From assembly GCF_000799565.1 (NCBI RefSeq), contig NZ_JUHB01000001.1, positions 434,001 to 498,000 of the forward strand: DNA of 64,000 nt, read 5' to 3'. Positions 8,788 through 17,055 of the stretch are shown here, in pieces. This stretch comes from Cellulophaga sp. Hel_I_12 (lineage in GTDB: Bacteria > Bacteroidota > Bacteroidia > Flavobacteriales > Flavobacteriaceae). The position numbers and the translations under genes were made by a program. The notes under the pieces were generated by a model. It had not been told where the DNA came from, did no database searches, and saw nothing but the letters and a program-made list of their open reading frames with translations. Position 1 is the first letter of the stretch, and every line of letters begins with the position of its first letter.

Positions 8788-10005
8788 TTAAGATACAGGC
8801 TTTAGGTTCAATATATGTAATTGCTCCATACAGCCTTTCATGGTCTTGTAAGTTCTTTCAATATCGTTGTCTAACCCAATAGAAAATCTAATTAAGCCTT
8901 CTGATAATCCCATTGCTATTTGCTCCTCTAATGGAATTTCAGAAGATGTTGAAGTGCCCGGTGCACTAAATAGGGTTTTATAAAATCCAAGACTAACCGC
9001 TAAATACCCAAGATTTTTCTCTTGCATCAACTCCATTAAAGCGTTTGCATTCTCTAATGAACCCACATTTAGGGTTAAAAGACCCCCATACCCATATTCA
9101 GAATTCATTTGAGTTTTCATGGTTTGGTGTCCGGGATGTGATGCTAATCCAGGGTAGGAAACTTTGAGTCCGTCTTGCTCAAACTTCTCAGCTAAGTACA
9201 AAGCATTTTCACTGTGCTTTTTCATTCTTATGTGCAACGTGCGCATATTTTTTAAGATCGATGAGGCTCGCAAACTGTCTAAGGTACTGCCCAACAACAT
9301 TCCAGCTCCAGAATTCACATCTTTTAAGCTCAAACAAAAATCAGTGGTTCCACAAACTACACCTGCAACGCAATCGCTAGTGCCGTTTATAAATTTCGTT
9401 AAACTATGAATCACAACATCTGCACCTAATTTTCCAGGAGCTACGGATAAAGGTGAAAATGTATTATCAACGACAAGAGGTAATTCATGCTTTTTTGCCA
9501 ATGTTGAGATGGCTGCGATATTTGCTACTTCTAAAAGTGGATTGCTAACGGCTTCACAATATATCATTTTAGTACTATCGGTAATGGCATTTTCAATAGC
9601 CTCGATAGAGGTTGTATCCACAAAGGAAACTTTGATGTTAAACTTTTTCAAGAAATTTTTCATAAAAGCATAGGTTCCGCCATAAATTGTTCTGCTACTT
9701 ACAATATGATCACCAGAATTACACATTTGCAAAATTACCGCCGTAATAGCTCCCATACCGCTACCATAAACGTTAGCGGTTTCTGTGCCTTCCAAAGCAG
9801 CTAAAGCTTCACCTAAATATAAGTTTGATGGTGAAGAGTGACGACTATATAAATAACAGCCTTCTGTATTTCCCTCAAAAGTATCAAACATTGTTTTTGC
9901 TGATATAAAGGTATAGGTTGAAGAATCTGAAATAGAAGGGTTGACACCTCCATACTCTCCAAAATATTGTAAATCTTGTAACTTATCTGACGCCTTGTAG
10001 TTCAT
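8788..10005 (-). CDS. Trans-sulfuration family PLP enzyme (methionine gamma-lyase / cystathionine gamma-synthase type)
   Basis: Cytoplasmic pyridoxal-phosphate enzyme of the Cys/Met metabolism family, 405 residues. The PLP lysine is in VIHSLTKFINGTSD, and the phosphate-binding SGMGAITAVILQM and RHSSPSN stretches are present. Its Lrp-type regulator is divergently encoded, a pairing often seen with methionine gamma-lyases. However, the position equivalent to the methionine gamma-lyase catalytic cysteine (YGCT in Pseudomonas) reads YGGT here. So cystathionine synthase/lyase or O-acyl-homoserine sulfhydrylase activity is equally possible and no gene symbol is given. Confidence 0.88.
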   Translation of the reverse strand: MNYKASDKLQDLQYFGEYGGVNPSISDSSTYTFISAKTMFDTFEGNTEGCYLYSRHSSPSNLYLGEALAALEGTETANVYGSGMGAITAVILQMCNSGDHIVSSRTIYGGTYAFMKNFLKKFNIKVSFVDTTSIEAIENAITDSTKMIYCEAVSNPLLEVANIAAISTLAKKHELPLVVDNTFSPLSVAPGKLGADVVIHSLTKFINGTSDCVAGVVCGTTDFCLSLKDVNSGAGMLLGSTLDSLRASSILKNMRTLHIRMKKHSENALYLAEKFEQDGLKVSYPGLASHPGHQTMKTQMNSEYGYGGLLTLNVGSLENANALMELMQEKNLGYLAVSLGFYKTLFSAPGTSTSSEIPLEEQIAMGLSEGLIRFSIGLDNDIERTYKTMKGCMEQLHILNLKPVS

Positions 10006-10083
10006 GCTATTAAATTTTTAGAACTACCAAATTAAATATATTTAGTTTTAAAACCAATACAATTCGTGTAAAGCAAACTATTT

Positions 10084-10109
10084 AACTAATAAAAATCATA
10101 TAATTAGTT
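10084..10109. promoter_or_regulatory. Candidate operator between the PLP enzyme and Lrp-type regulator
   Basis: A perfect 7-bp inverted repeat (AACTAAT, 12-bp spacer, ATTAGTT) in the 156-bp divergent spacer. Lrp-family dimers bind AT-rich inverted repeats of similar span and commonly regulate the divergent gene. The spacer is very AT-rich, so chance palindromes are possible. Confidence 0.3.
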
Positions 10110-10161
10110 TATTAATCTATTATTGTTATGTTTTGGCTATATTAGATGAAAATTTATCTAA

Positions 10162-10620
10162 ATGATTTTTGACGAAACTGATCGAAAACTTTTGAGTTTA
10201 TTACAACAAGATTGTAAACGAACCACTAAAGAGTATGCCATTAGCCTAAACTTATCGGTTACAGCGGTTTACGAGCGTATAAAGCGACTGGAAAAAACCG
10301 GTACCATTAGTAAGTATGTGGCTTTAGTCGATAAAAAACAGGTCGAAAGGCCTTTCACGGTACTTTGCCATGTAAAACTGGCACAACATACAAAAGACTA
10401 TGTAACGCTGTTTGAAAGAGAAGTTGTAAAATTAAAAGAGGTGGTCGAGTGTTATCACATCAGCGGGGATTACGATTATATTTTAAAAATTCATGTGAGT
10501 GATATGGAAAAATACAGAGAATTTATGGTGTCAAAACTTACTGCGATTCATCACATAGGAAGCACACAGAGTTCTTTTGTGATCGCAGAAGTGAAGCATA
10601 CTACAGCGATTGCCTTGTGA
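10162..10620 (+). CDS. Lrp/AsnC family transcriptional regulator
   Basis: A 152-residue DNA-binding protein. The N-terminal winged helix-turn-helix (DETDRKLLSLLQQDCKRTTK, then LSVTAVYERIKRLEKTGTI) is followed by the RAM ligand-binding/oligomerisation domain (VVECYHISGDYDYILKIHV). Such proteins sense amino acids and form octamers. It is divergent from a sulfur-amino-acid PLP enzyme, so the simplest reading is that it controls that gene in response to methionine, cysteine or a related amino acid. Confidence 0.95.
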   Translation: MIFDETDRKLLSLLQQDCKRTTKEYAISLNLSVTAVYERIKRLEKTGTISKYVALVDKKQVERPFTVLCHVKLAQHTKDYVTLFEREVVKLKEVVECYHISGDYDYILKIHVSDMEKYREFMVSKLTAIHHIGSTQSSFVIAEVKHTTAIAL

Positions 10621-10693
10621 AAATTAAAAAGAAAATTGACCTAAAAAAATACAAGTTTAGGGGCTAGAACAATAGTTTAAGAGAAAATAGTGC

Positions 10694-10701
10694 TAATTTT
10701 G
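10694..10701 (+). promoter_or_regulatory. Candidate -7 box for lpdA
   Basis: TAATTTTG matches TAnnTTTG exactly, 28 bp upstream of the lpdA ATG. A weak TTTAAG lies about 16 bp further upstream, where the -33 element would be expected. The spacing to the start codon is reasonable for a short leader. Confidence 0.4.
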
Positions 10702-10728
10702 TGCTGTTTATAAAATTCAATCAAAGAT

Positions 10729-12135
10729 ATGAGTAAATACGATGTAGCCATTATTGGTTCAGGACCAGGAGGATATGTTGCAGCTATTCGCTGCGCACAA
10801 TTAGGAATGAAAACAGCCATAATTGAAAAGTATAGTACCTTAGGTGGTACATGTTTAAATGTAGGTTGCATCCCTTCGAAAGCTTTATTAGACTCTTCAC
10901 ATCATTATGAAGATGCGATAAAACATTTTGAGGATCACGGTATTGAAATACCAGGAGAAATAAAATTGAACCTAGAAAAAATGATTTCTCGCAAACAAGG
11001 AGTAGTGGATATGACTACCAAGGGGATTCAATTTTTGATGGATAAAAACAAAATTGATGTTTTTGAAGGTATCGGTAGCTTTAAAGATGCTACTCATATA
11101 AATATCAAGAAAAACGATGGAAAAACAGAAACTATTGAAGCAAAAAACACCATAATTGCCACCGGATCTAAGCCCTCTAGTTTGCCATTTATTACATTAG
11201 ATAAAGAACGTGTTATTACCTCTACAGAGGCTTTAAAGCTTAAAGAAGTGCCTAAACATATGATTGTCATTGGTGGTGGTGTTATTGGTTTAGAGTTAGG
11301 GCAAGTATACAAGCGCTTAGGTGCTGAAGTTACCGTTGTAGAGTATATGGACAGGATCATCCCAACCATGGACGGTGATTTGTCTAAGGAATTAATGAAA
11401 GTTATGAAAAAGCAAAAAGTTAAATTTGAGCTTTCGCATAAAGTAAAATCTGTAGCGCGTAAAGGTAAAGAAATCGTTGTCAAAGCAGATAATAAAAAAG
11501 GAGAAGAAGTTAGTTTTACGGCAGATTATTGTTTAGTTGCTGTGGGTCGTCATGCCTACACTGAGGGATTAAATTTAGAAGCGGCAGGTGTACAATTAGA
11601 AGAAAGAGGAAGAGTAGCCGTTAATGAACATTTAAGAACCAATGTCGCTAACATTTATGCCATAGGTGATGTTATAAAAGGGGCTATGTTAGCTCATAAA
11701 GCCGAAGAAGAAGGTACTTTAGTCGCTGAAATTATAGCGGGTCAAAAACCACATATTGATTATAACTTAATACCTGGTGTAGTCTATACGTGGCCAGAAG
11801 TAGCGTCCGTAGGCAAAACAGAAGAACAATTAAAAGAAGCTGGAATTGAGTATAAGTCAGGCTCTTTCCCGATGCGTGCTTTAGGCAGATCCAGGGCAAG
11901 TGGTGATACCGATGGATTTGTAAAAATATTAGCCGATAAAAAAACAGATGAAGTTTTAGGGGTACATATGATTGGTGCCCGTGTTGCTGATTTAATAGCT
12001 GAAGGAGTTACGGCTATGGAATTCAGAGCATCTGCTGAAGATATCGCTCGTATGAGTCATGCGCATCCAACCTATGCAGAAGCAGTAAAAGAAGCGGCAC
12101 TAGCGGCAACAGCCAATAGGGCATTGCACGTATAG
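10729..12135 (+). CDS. lpdA: Dihydrolipoyl dehydrogenase
   Basis: FAD-dependent E3 subunit that reoxidises dihydrolipoamide in pyruvate, 2-oxoglutarate and branched-chain 2-oxoacid dehydrogenases. The 468 residues show the FAD-binding GSGPGGYVAAIRCAQLG and the redox disulfide GGTCLNVGCIPSK. They also show the NAD-binding GGGVIGLELGQVYKRLGAEV and the C-terminal His-Glu pair in HAHPTYAEAVKEA. All catalytic features are intact. It is flanked by a -7-like box upstream and a strong terminator downstream, so it is probably a single-gene unit. Confidence 0.97.
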   Translation: MSKYDVAIIGSGPGGYVAAIRCAQLGMKTAIIEKYSTLGGTCLNVGCIPSKALLDSSHHYEDAIKHFEDHGIEIPGEIKLNLEKMISRKQGVVDMTTKGIQFLMDKNKIDVFEGIGSFKDATHINIKKNDGKTETIEAKNTIIATGSKPSSLPFITLDKERVITSTEALKLKEVPKHMIVIGGGVIGLELGQVYKRLGAEVTVVEYMDRIIPTMDGDLSKELMKVMKKQKVKFELSHKVKSVARKGKEIVVKADNKKGEEVSFTADYCLVAVGRHAYTEGLNLEAAGVQLEERGRVAVNEHLRTNVANIYAIGDVIKGAMLAHKAEEEGTLVAEIIAGQKPHIDYNLIPGVVYTWPEVASVGKTEEQLKEAGIEYKSGSFPMRALGRSRASGDTDGFVKILADKKTDEVLGVHMIGARVADLIAEGVTAMEFRASAEDIARMSHAHPTYAEAVKEAALAATANRALHV

Positions 12136-12156
12136 TTTATACAGCTTTAAAGCATT

Positions 12157-12193
12157 AAAAAGGGCTACTTAAATTTTTAAGTAGCCCTTTTTT
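12157..12193 (+). terminator. Rho-independent terminator after lpdA
   Basis: Long perfect hairpin: AAAAAGGGCTACTTAAA pairs with TTTAAGTAGCCCTTTTT, with a T tract, 21 bp after the lpdA stop. The symmetric A/T tails allow it to work in both directions, also closing the CDGSH gene that ends at 12245 on the other strand. Confidence 0.9.
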
Positions 12194-12244
12194 CGTCGGT
12201 TGATCTTTTAATAAGCACCGTCAAATGACACTGCCTTTCGATCA

Positions 12245-12475
12245 CTATTTATTATGTGAGCCATCACAATACGGTGGATTACTTGTTTTTTTACAAGTAC
12301 ATAAAAATGCCTTTTTATCTTCTTCAACGGTAAATCGCATGGGTGGCGTAGCATTTTGCGCTCTGTGTGAACCATCGCAAAAAGGTTGATTGCTACTATG
12401 GCTGCATGTACACCAACTGTAAGCCTTATCTTTTTCTAAATCAATTCCTATGGGACTGTAATTTTTTTCGCTCAT
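12245..12475 (-). CDS. Double CDGSH iron-sulfur domain protein
   Basis: A 76-residue protein built almost entirely of two CDGSH motifs. The first is CTCSHSSNQPFCDGSH and the second CTCKKTSNPPYCDGSH; both keep the three cysteines and one histidine that bind a redox-active 2Fe-2S cluster in mitoNEET-type proteins. Bacterial tandem-CDGSH proteins are monomeric, unlike the dimeric human proteins, and their role (redox or Fe-S handling) is poorly defined. No membrane anchor or signal peptide is present. It is encoded 57 bp downstream of an HGSNAT-like gene. Confidence 0.95.
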   Translation of the reverse strand: MSEKNYSPIGIDLEKDKAYSWCTCSHSSNQPFCDGSHRAQNATPPMRFTVEEDKKAFLCTCKKTSNPPYCDGSHNK

Positions 12476-12532
12476 GGTCTTTTTTTTGAGCGTGAAGATA
12501 CTTGAAACTTTGGATTACTAGGTATGTGAAAA

Positions 12533-13726
12533 TTAATCTTTAATTAATCTAAATAACTTCAGAGTAGTAGTTCTTAGCTTTATGACATAGCCTTTAAACA
12601 ATTTTGAAGCGAATAAAAGCCAGGGATCTAAAGGTTCAAAAAGTTGTACACGCTTGGTTTTAATACTCGTCTTTATAGCTATTTTATGGTTTTCATAATA
12701 TAAAGCCGTAGCAGTGCTTACCAACATAAAAAATAAAGCGCCAACTATAACTGCCATAGGAGAAAGGCTGTGATGTAAAAAATAATACAATCCTAAACCA
12801 ATGAAACTGCCATATAAAATAATGTAGTGAACTACATAAATAGAAAGGGTACTTTGCCCTATTTTTAATAAAGTAGGGTGTGTTAATAAACCACGTAAAA
12901 TCATAAAAATGGCAAATACAAGAAATACATCGCCTAAACGAATAAATAAATAATTATTAAAGAATACATCAGCTATGAGCTGAATGTTCGTATACTTTGC
13001 TAAGGCTAAAAACAGTTCAGAAGAACCAAAAATTAAACTTAAGCCTAGTACAATTGATACTGAAATAGCTACTGGATATAGATATTTAGCTTCTTTAAAT
13101 TTTGAAAATAGGATAGATAAAAACGCCCCACAAGTGGCGTAACCAAACCAAGGAAAAATCGTAAAAACCGATCCGTTGGCTTTCGTTAAAAAGTTCGCGA
13201 GCGAAACCGGTAAATAATTGTGAGACCATTGCTTATAGGTAGGCTCGAAAATAAATAATAGAAGAGTAATCGTGATGAGTAATAAAGGGAAAAATGCCTT
13301 TCTTTTGGTGGTCAGTACATAGAGCCCTACAATTCCTAAAATAGAGAAACCTATACAATGTAAAACATCAATATAATAGAAAGAGTCATAGATGTAACCC
13401 CCAAATAAACCCCAGAAATTCAATCGCAATAAATATCCAATAAATATAAGTTGTAAACCTCTTTTTATTCCTTTGGTTACTCTAGGGTTATCAAATCCAG
13501 ATTTTTCACCCTTAATAAGTAAAAAAGTAAAAATAAATCCGGAAACCGTGAAAAAAACAGGAGCTGTAACTCCCCTAAAATAAAGCCAAAGCGTATATCC
13601 AAAATTTGATGTATCTCTAAAGGCATTATCTAATAAACCATCCACAAAATGTCCTTGGAGCATCATCAAAATAGCCCAAGCACGCATGGCGTCAATAAAA
13701 TAGAGTCTGTTTGGTTTAGATATCAT
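12533..13726 (-). CDS. HGSNAT/DUF1624-like membrane acyltransferase
   Basis: Polytopic inner-membrane protein of 397 residues with about ten hydrophobic segments. The N-terminus RLYFIDAMRAWAILMMLQGH resembles the heparan-alpha-glucosaminide N-acetyltransferase catalytic family (DUF1624), where a membrane histidine carries the acetyl group. It also recalls generic acyltransferase-3 proteins (OafA/YrhL). The C-terminal ~50 residues are soluble and basic. Substrate is unknown; glycan or lipid acetylation is the usual role. It is divergent from the flavin reductase gene. Confidence 0.75.
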   Translation of the reverse strand: MISKPNRLYFIDAMRAWAILMMLQGHFVDGLLDNAFRDTSNFGYTLWLYFRGVTAPVFFTVSGFIFTFLLIKGEKSGFDNPRVTKGIKRGLQLIFIGYLLRLNFWGLFGGYIYDSFYYIDVLHCIGFSILGIVGLYVLTTKRKAFFPLLLITITLLLFIFEPTYKQWSHNYLPVSLANFLTKANGSVFTIFPWFGYATCGAFLSILFSKFKEAKYLYPVAISVSIVLGLSLIFGSSELFLALAKYTNIQLIADVFFNNYLFIRLGDVFLVFAIFMILRGLLTHPTLLKIGQSTLSIYVVHYIILYGSFIGLGLYYFLHHSLSPMAVIVGALFFMLVSTATALYYENHKIAIKTSIKTKRVQLFEPLDPWLLFASKLFKGYVIKLRTTTLKLFRLIKD

Positions 13727-13856
13727 ACTTCATATTTACTGTATATACTTGTTAAACAGTGTCTTTGGATGTTTTAACGCGCAAAATTAGATAAAATTTG
13801 TTTATGTCTGCATATTTTGCGGTATTTTCGTTGAATTAAAAATAGTATTCTTCAAT

Positions 13857-14390
13857 ATGGCAGTAGTTTTAGCTTTTGCAGGTAGTAATTCATCGGTTTC
13901 AATAAATTTTAAACTTATAAATTTTACGGTTAGTTTACTTCAAAGCCATGAGGTAAAGTCGATTAATTTAGCCAATTACCCCTTTCCGATGTACAGTTAT
14001 GATGAAGAAAAAAATAATGGCTATGATACCGCTTTAATAAGCCTAAAAAATGAAATTAAAAATTCAGACGGAATCCTTATAGCTGTTAATGAACACAACG
14101 GACATCCATCAGCTTATTTTAAAAACCTGATAGATTGGCTTTCTCGAATAGAACGAAAATTTTTAGCGGACAAAAAAATTTTTTTAATGGCAACCTCTGG
14201 TGGCCAACGTGGCGCGATAAGCGCCTTAGAAGTTGTTGAGAATTTGCTTCCTAGATTTGGAGCAGAAATTACAGCGACCTTTTCATTGCCCTCTTTTGGT
14301 GAAAATTTTGATGAAGAAAAGGGAATTATGCACGAAGAATTGGCTACAGCACATAAAAAGGCATTGCAATTATTTCTTTCAAAATTATAA
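13857..14390 (+). CDS. NADPH-dependent FMN reductase family protein
   Basis: Flavodoxin-fold oxidoreductase of 177 residues (azoreductase/ChrR/YieF-like). The FMN phosphate loop is AGSNSSVSINFKL near the N-terminus, EHNGHPSAYFKNLIDWLSR matches the family's NExxxxxPxxLKNxxDW stretch, and MATSGGQRGAISALEVVENL follows. It reduces quinones, nitro compounds or chromate in characterised relatives. It is only 6 bp upstream of pabB and likely co-transcribed with it, but a functional link is not obvious. Confidence 0.9.
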   Translation: MAVVLAFAGSNSSVSINFKLINFTVSLLQSHEVKSINLANYPFPMYSYDEEKNNGYDTALISLKNEIKNSDGILIAVNEHNGHPSAYFKNLIDWLSRIERKFLADKKIFLMATSGGQRGAISALEVVENLLPRFGAEITATFSLPSFGENFDEEKGIMHEELATAHKKALQLFLSKL

Positions 14391-14396
14391 CTTCTT

Positions 14397-15695
14397 GTGC
14401 GTACAAAAATTTCTTTTCGAGTTGATGATATTTCTACATTTAAAGTATCGCTTTTACAATGGGCGCAGCAGTTTTATGAAATTGTTTGGTTAGATAGTAA
14501 TGACAATGAACAAAAATACAGTTCGTTCGATGCTATTTTAGCTGTTGATGCGCTTACAGCCATAAAAACAGATGCTACACATGCTTTTGAAGATTTAAAA
14601 GTATATCAAAATGAAACCAAAGATTGGTTATTTGGCTACCTATCGTATGATTTAAAGAATGATGTAGAACAGCTTACATCAAAGAACTACGATGGCATAG
14701 AATTTCCTGAGCTGTACTTTTTTCAACCAAAAAGACTTATTAAAATCCAAAATAATACGGTTGAATTTGATTATTTACAGATGGTTGAGGATGAAATTGA
14801 AGCTGATTATAAGAGCATTTTGAACCTTTCTTTTGATACCACTTTAGATCATACGCAACTCGAAAAATCATTGTCTATTAAAATGCGCATTTTTAAGGAC
14901 GAGTATTTTAAACAAGTCACACAAATACTTTCACATATTCACCGTGGCGATATTTACGAAGTTAATTTTTGTCAAGAGTTTTACATTGAAAACCAACAAA
15001 TTGATCCTATCAAAGTATATCAAAATTTGAATGCTATTTCTAAAGCGCCTTTTGCTTCATTCTTAAAGATAAATGATAAATTTTTGTTGTGTGCTTCTCC
15101 TGAGCGCTACTTAAAAAAAGTGGGACCAAAAGTAATTTCCCAACCCATTAAAGGCACTGCAAAACGTTCTAAAAATAAAGAACAGGACCATCAATTAAAG
15201 TATAATTTAGAACACAACGAAAAAGAGCGCGCCGAGAATATCATGATTGTAGATTTAGTACGAAATGATCTCTCTAAATATGCAATTAAAGGCAGTGTTC
15301 AGGTAGAAGAGTTGTGTAAAGTGTACAGTTTTGACCAGGTACATCAAATGATTTCTACAGTCGTTGCAGAGGTTGCTGACGATTTGAATCCGGTATCGAT
15401 CATAAAAAGCACGTTTCCGATGGGCAGTATGACGGGGGCTCCAAAAATATCTGCGATGCAAATTATTGAAGATTTAGAAGCCTTTAAACGCGGTTTGTAT
15501 AGCGGTGCTGTGGGTTACTTTACGCCAGAAAATGATTTTGATTTTAATGTGGTCATTCGCAGTATTTTATACAATTCTAGCAAACCTTATATTTCTTTTG
15601 CAGTAGGGAGCGCTATTACTGCAAAAGCTACTCCTGAGCATGAATACCAAGAATGTTTGTTAAAAGCAAAGGCCATGCGTACAGTGTTAGAATAA
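14397..15695 (+). CDS. pabB: Aminodeoxychorismate synthase component I
   Basis: Converts chorismate plus ammonia to 4-amino-4-deoxychorismate in folate synthesis. The 432 residues have the chorismate-binding domain with SPERYLKKVGPKVISQPIKG and MGSMTGAPKISAMQIIEDLE. The lysine in PIKGT is the hallmark of PabB as opposed to PIAGT of anthranilate synthase, supporting the folate assignment. The start is GTG at 14397 (no in-frame ATG fits), 6 bp after the flavin reductase stop. The glutaminase PabA is not encoded in the window. Confidence 0.9.
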   Translation: MRTKISFRVDDISTFKVSLLQWAQQFYEIVWLDSNDNEQKYSSFDAILAVDALTAIKTDATHAFEDLKVYQNETKDWLFGYLSYDLKNDVEQLTSKNYDGIEFPELYFFQPKRLIKIQNNTVEFDYLQMVEDEIEADYKSILNLSFDTTLDHTQLEKSLSIKMRIFKDEYFKQVTQILSHIHRGDIYEVNFCQEFYIENQQIDPIKVYQNLNAISKAPFASFLKINDKFLLCASPERYLKKVGPKVISQPIKGTAKRSKNKEQDHQLKYNLEHNEKERAENIMIVDLVRNDLSKYAIKGSVQVEELCKVYSFDQVHQMISTVVAEVADDLNPVSIIKSTFPMGSMTGAPKISAMQIIEDLEAFKRGLYSGAVGYFTPENDFDFNVVIRSILYNSSKPYISFAVGSAITAKATPEHEYQECLLKAKAMRTVLE

Positions 15696-15744
15696 GCCAT
15701 GTGATTTACTGTATTCATCTGCTAAATTTAGTTATTTTTACATC

Positions 15745-17055
15745 GTGTTACACGAATTCAAAAAACATATTGATTTAAAGTTCCAAAATTTATTGGAGGA
15801 GCCTTTTTTATTGGCCTGTAGCGGAGGTGTTGATAGTGTGGTACTGGTGCATATGTGTTCTGAACTACAGCTAGATTTTTCTGTGGCACATTGTAATTTT
15901 AAATTAAGAGGAGCCGCTAGTGATGCCGATGAGGCCTTTGTAAAAGATTTAGCAATTTCCCTAAATAAAAGATGTTTCTCTAGAACTTTTGATACTATTG
16001 GCTATATCAATACTCAAAAAGTATCCTTACAAGTGGCTGCTCGAGAGCTTAGATATGCTTGGTTTTCAACAATTCTAAAAGAAAATAATATAGCTACTGT
16101 AGTAACCGCCCACCAAGCAGATGATAATTTAGAAACTTTTTTAATCAATGTATCACGAGGTACCGGTATTGAAGGCTTAACGAGTATTCCAGAAAAAACA
16201 GCAGCTATTTCAAGGCCTTTATTAGCCTTCTCAAGGGATGAAATTTTGAACTATGCCCAAGAACATCACTTAGTCTGGAGAGAGGATGAAAGTAATAAAG
16301 AAACCAAATACTTACGCAATAAAATTCGGCATACGATTGTGCCTCATTTAAAGGAGTTGCATCCAAATTTTCTCAATAATTTTTTAAAAACTCAAACGTT
16401 CTTGGGGCAAACGGCTTTGCTGCTAGATGTTCATATTGAAGCGCTTAGAACTACTATTTTCAAAAAAGAAAAGGATATTTTCAAAATTGAAATTGATGCT
16501 TTAGAAAAGCTAAATCCTTTAAAAACCTACATTTACCTGCTTTTTAAACCTTATGGATTTCATGATGCCTCGGCAATAATATCGCTTTTTGGTAGTTTAT
16601 CAGGGAAAGAACTCTTAAGTCCAACACATCGCTTATTAAAAGATAGAAACTTTTTTTTAGTACAGGAAATAAAGGGGTCAACACCCAATTTTTACGAAAT
16701 AAAAGAAGGCGAAACATCTATGCTTTACCCGATACATTTAAAAAAGGAAGTTGTTTTAAGCATGGATGAAATAGCACCAAATTGCTTATATGTTGATGCT
16801 AGAACTTTGAAATATCCTTTAATTGTAAGGAAGGCAAAAATAGGCGACTATTTTTATCCCTTTGGAATGCAAGGAAGAAAAAAGCTCAGCAAGTTTTTTA
16901 AAGACGAAAAATATAGTCAAATTGATAAAGAGAATCAATGGTTGTTATGTTCTGAAAAAAACATCATTTGGGTTATTGGGAAAAGAGTAGATAATCGCTT
17001 TAAAATAAGCCCTGAAACAAAAGAAATAATAAAATTCACTTTATATAATGAATAA
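15745..17055 (+). CDS. tilS: tRNA(Ile)-lysidine synthetase
   Basis: ATP-dependent PP-loop enzyme that attaches lysine to C34 of tRNA-Ile(CAU), converting AUG to AUA decoding; essential in most bacteria. The 436 residues contain the ATP-pyrophosphatase loop LACSGGVDSVVLVH near residues 24-37, THE HQADDN stretch in VVTAHQADDNLETFLINVSR, and the C-terminal TilS substrate-binding domain (RKAKIGDYFYPFGMQGRKKL). The start is GTG 15745. It overlaps the following DsbD-like gene by 8 bp. Confidence 0.96.
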   Translation: MLHEFKKHIDLKFQNLLEEPFLLACSGGVDSVVLVHMCSELQLDFSVAHCNFKLRGAASDADEAFVKDLAISLNKRCFSRTFDTIGYINTQKVSLQVAARELRYAWFSTILKENNIATVVTAHQADDNLETFLINVSRGTGIEGLTSIPEKTAAISRPLLAFSRDEILNYAQEHHLVWREDESNKETKYLRNKIRHTIVPHLKELHPNFLNNFLKTQTFLGQTALLLDVHIEALRTTIFKKEKDIFKIEIDALEKLNPLKTYIYLLFKPYGFHDASAIISLFGSLSGKELLSPTHRLLKDRNFFLVQEIKGSTPNFYEIKEGETSMLYPIHLKKEVVLSMDEIAPNCLYVDARTLKYPLIVRKAKIGDYFYPFGMQGRKKLSKFFKDEKYSQIDKENQWLLCSEKNIIWVIGKRVDNRFKISPETKEIIKFTLYNE

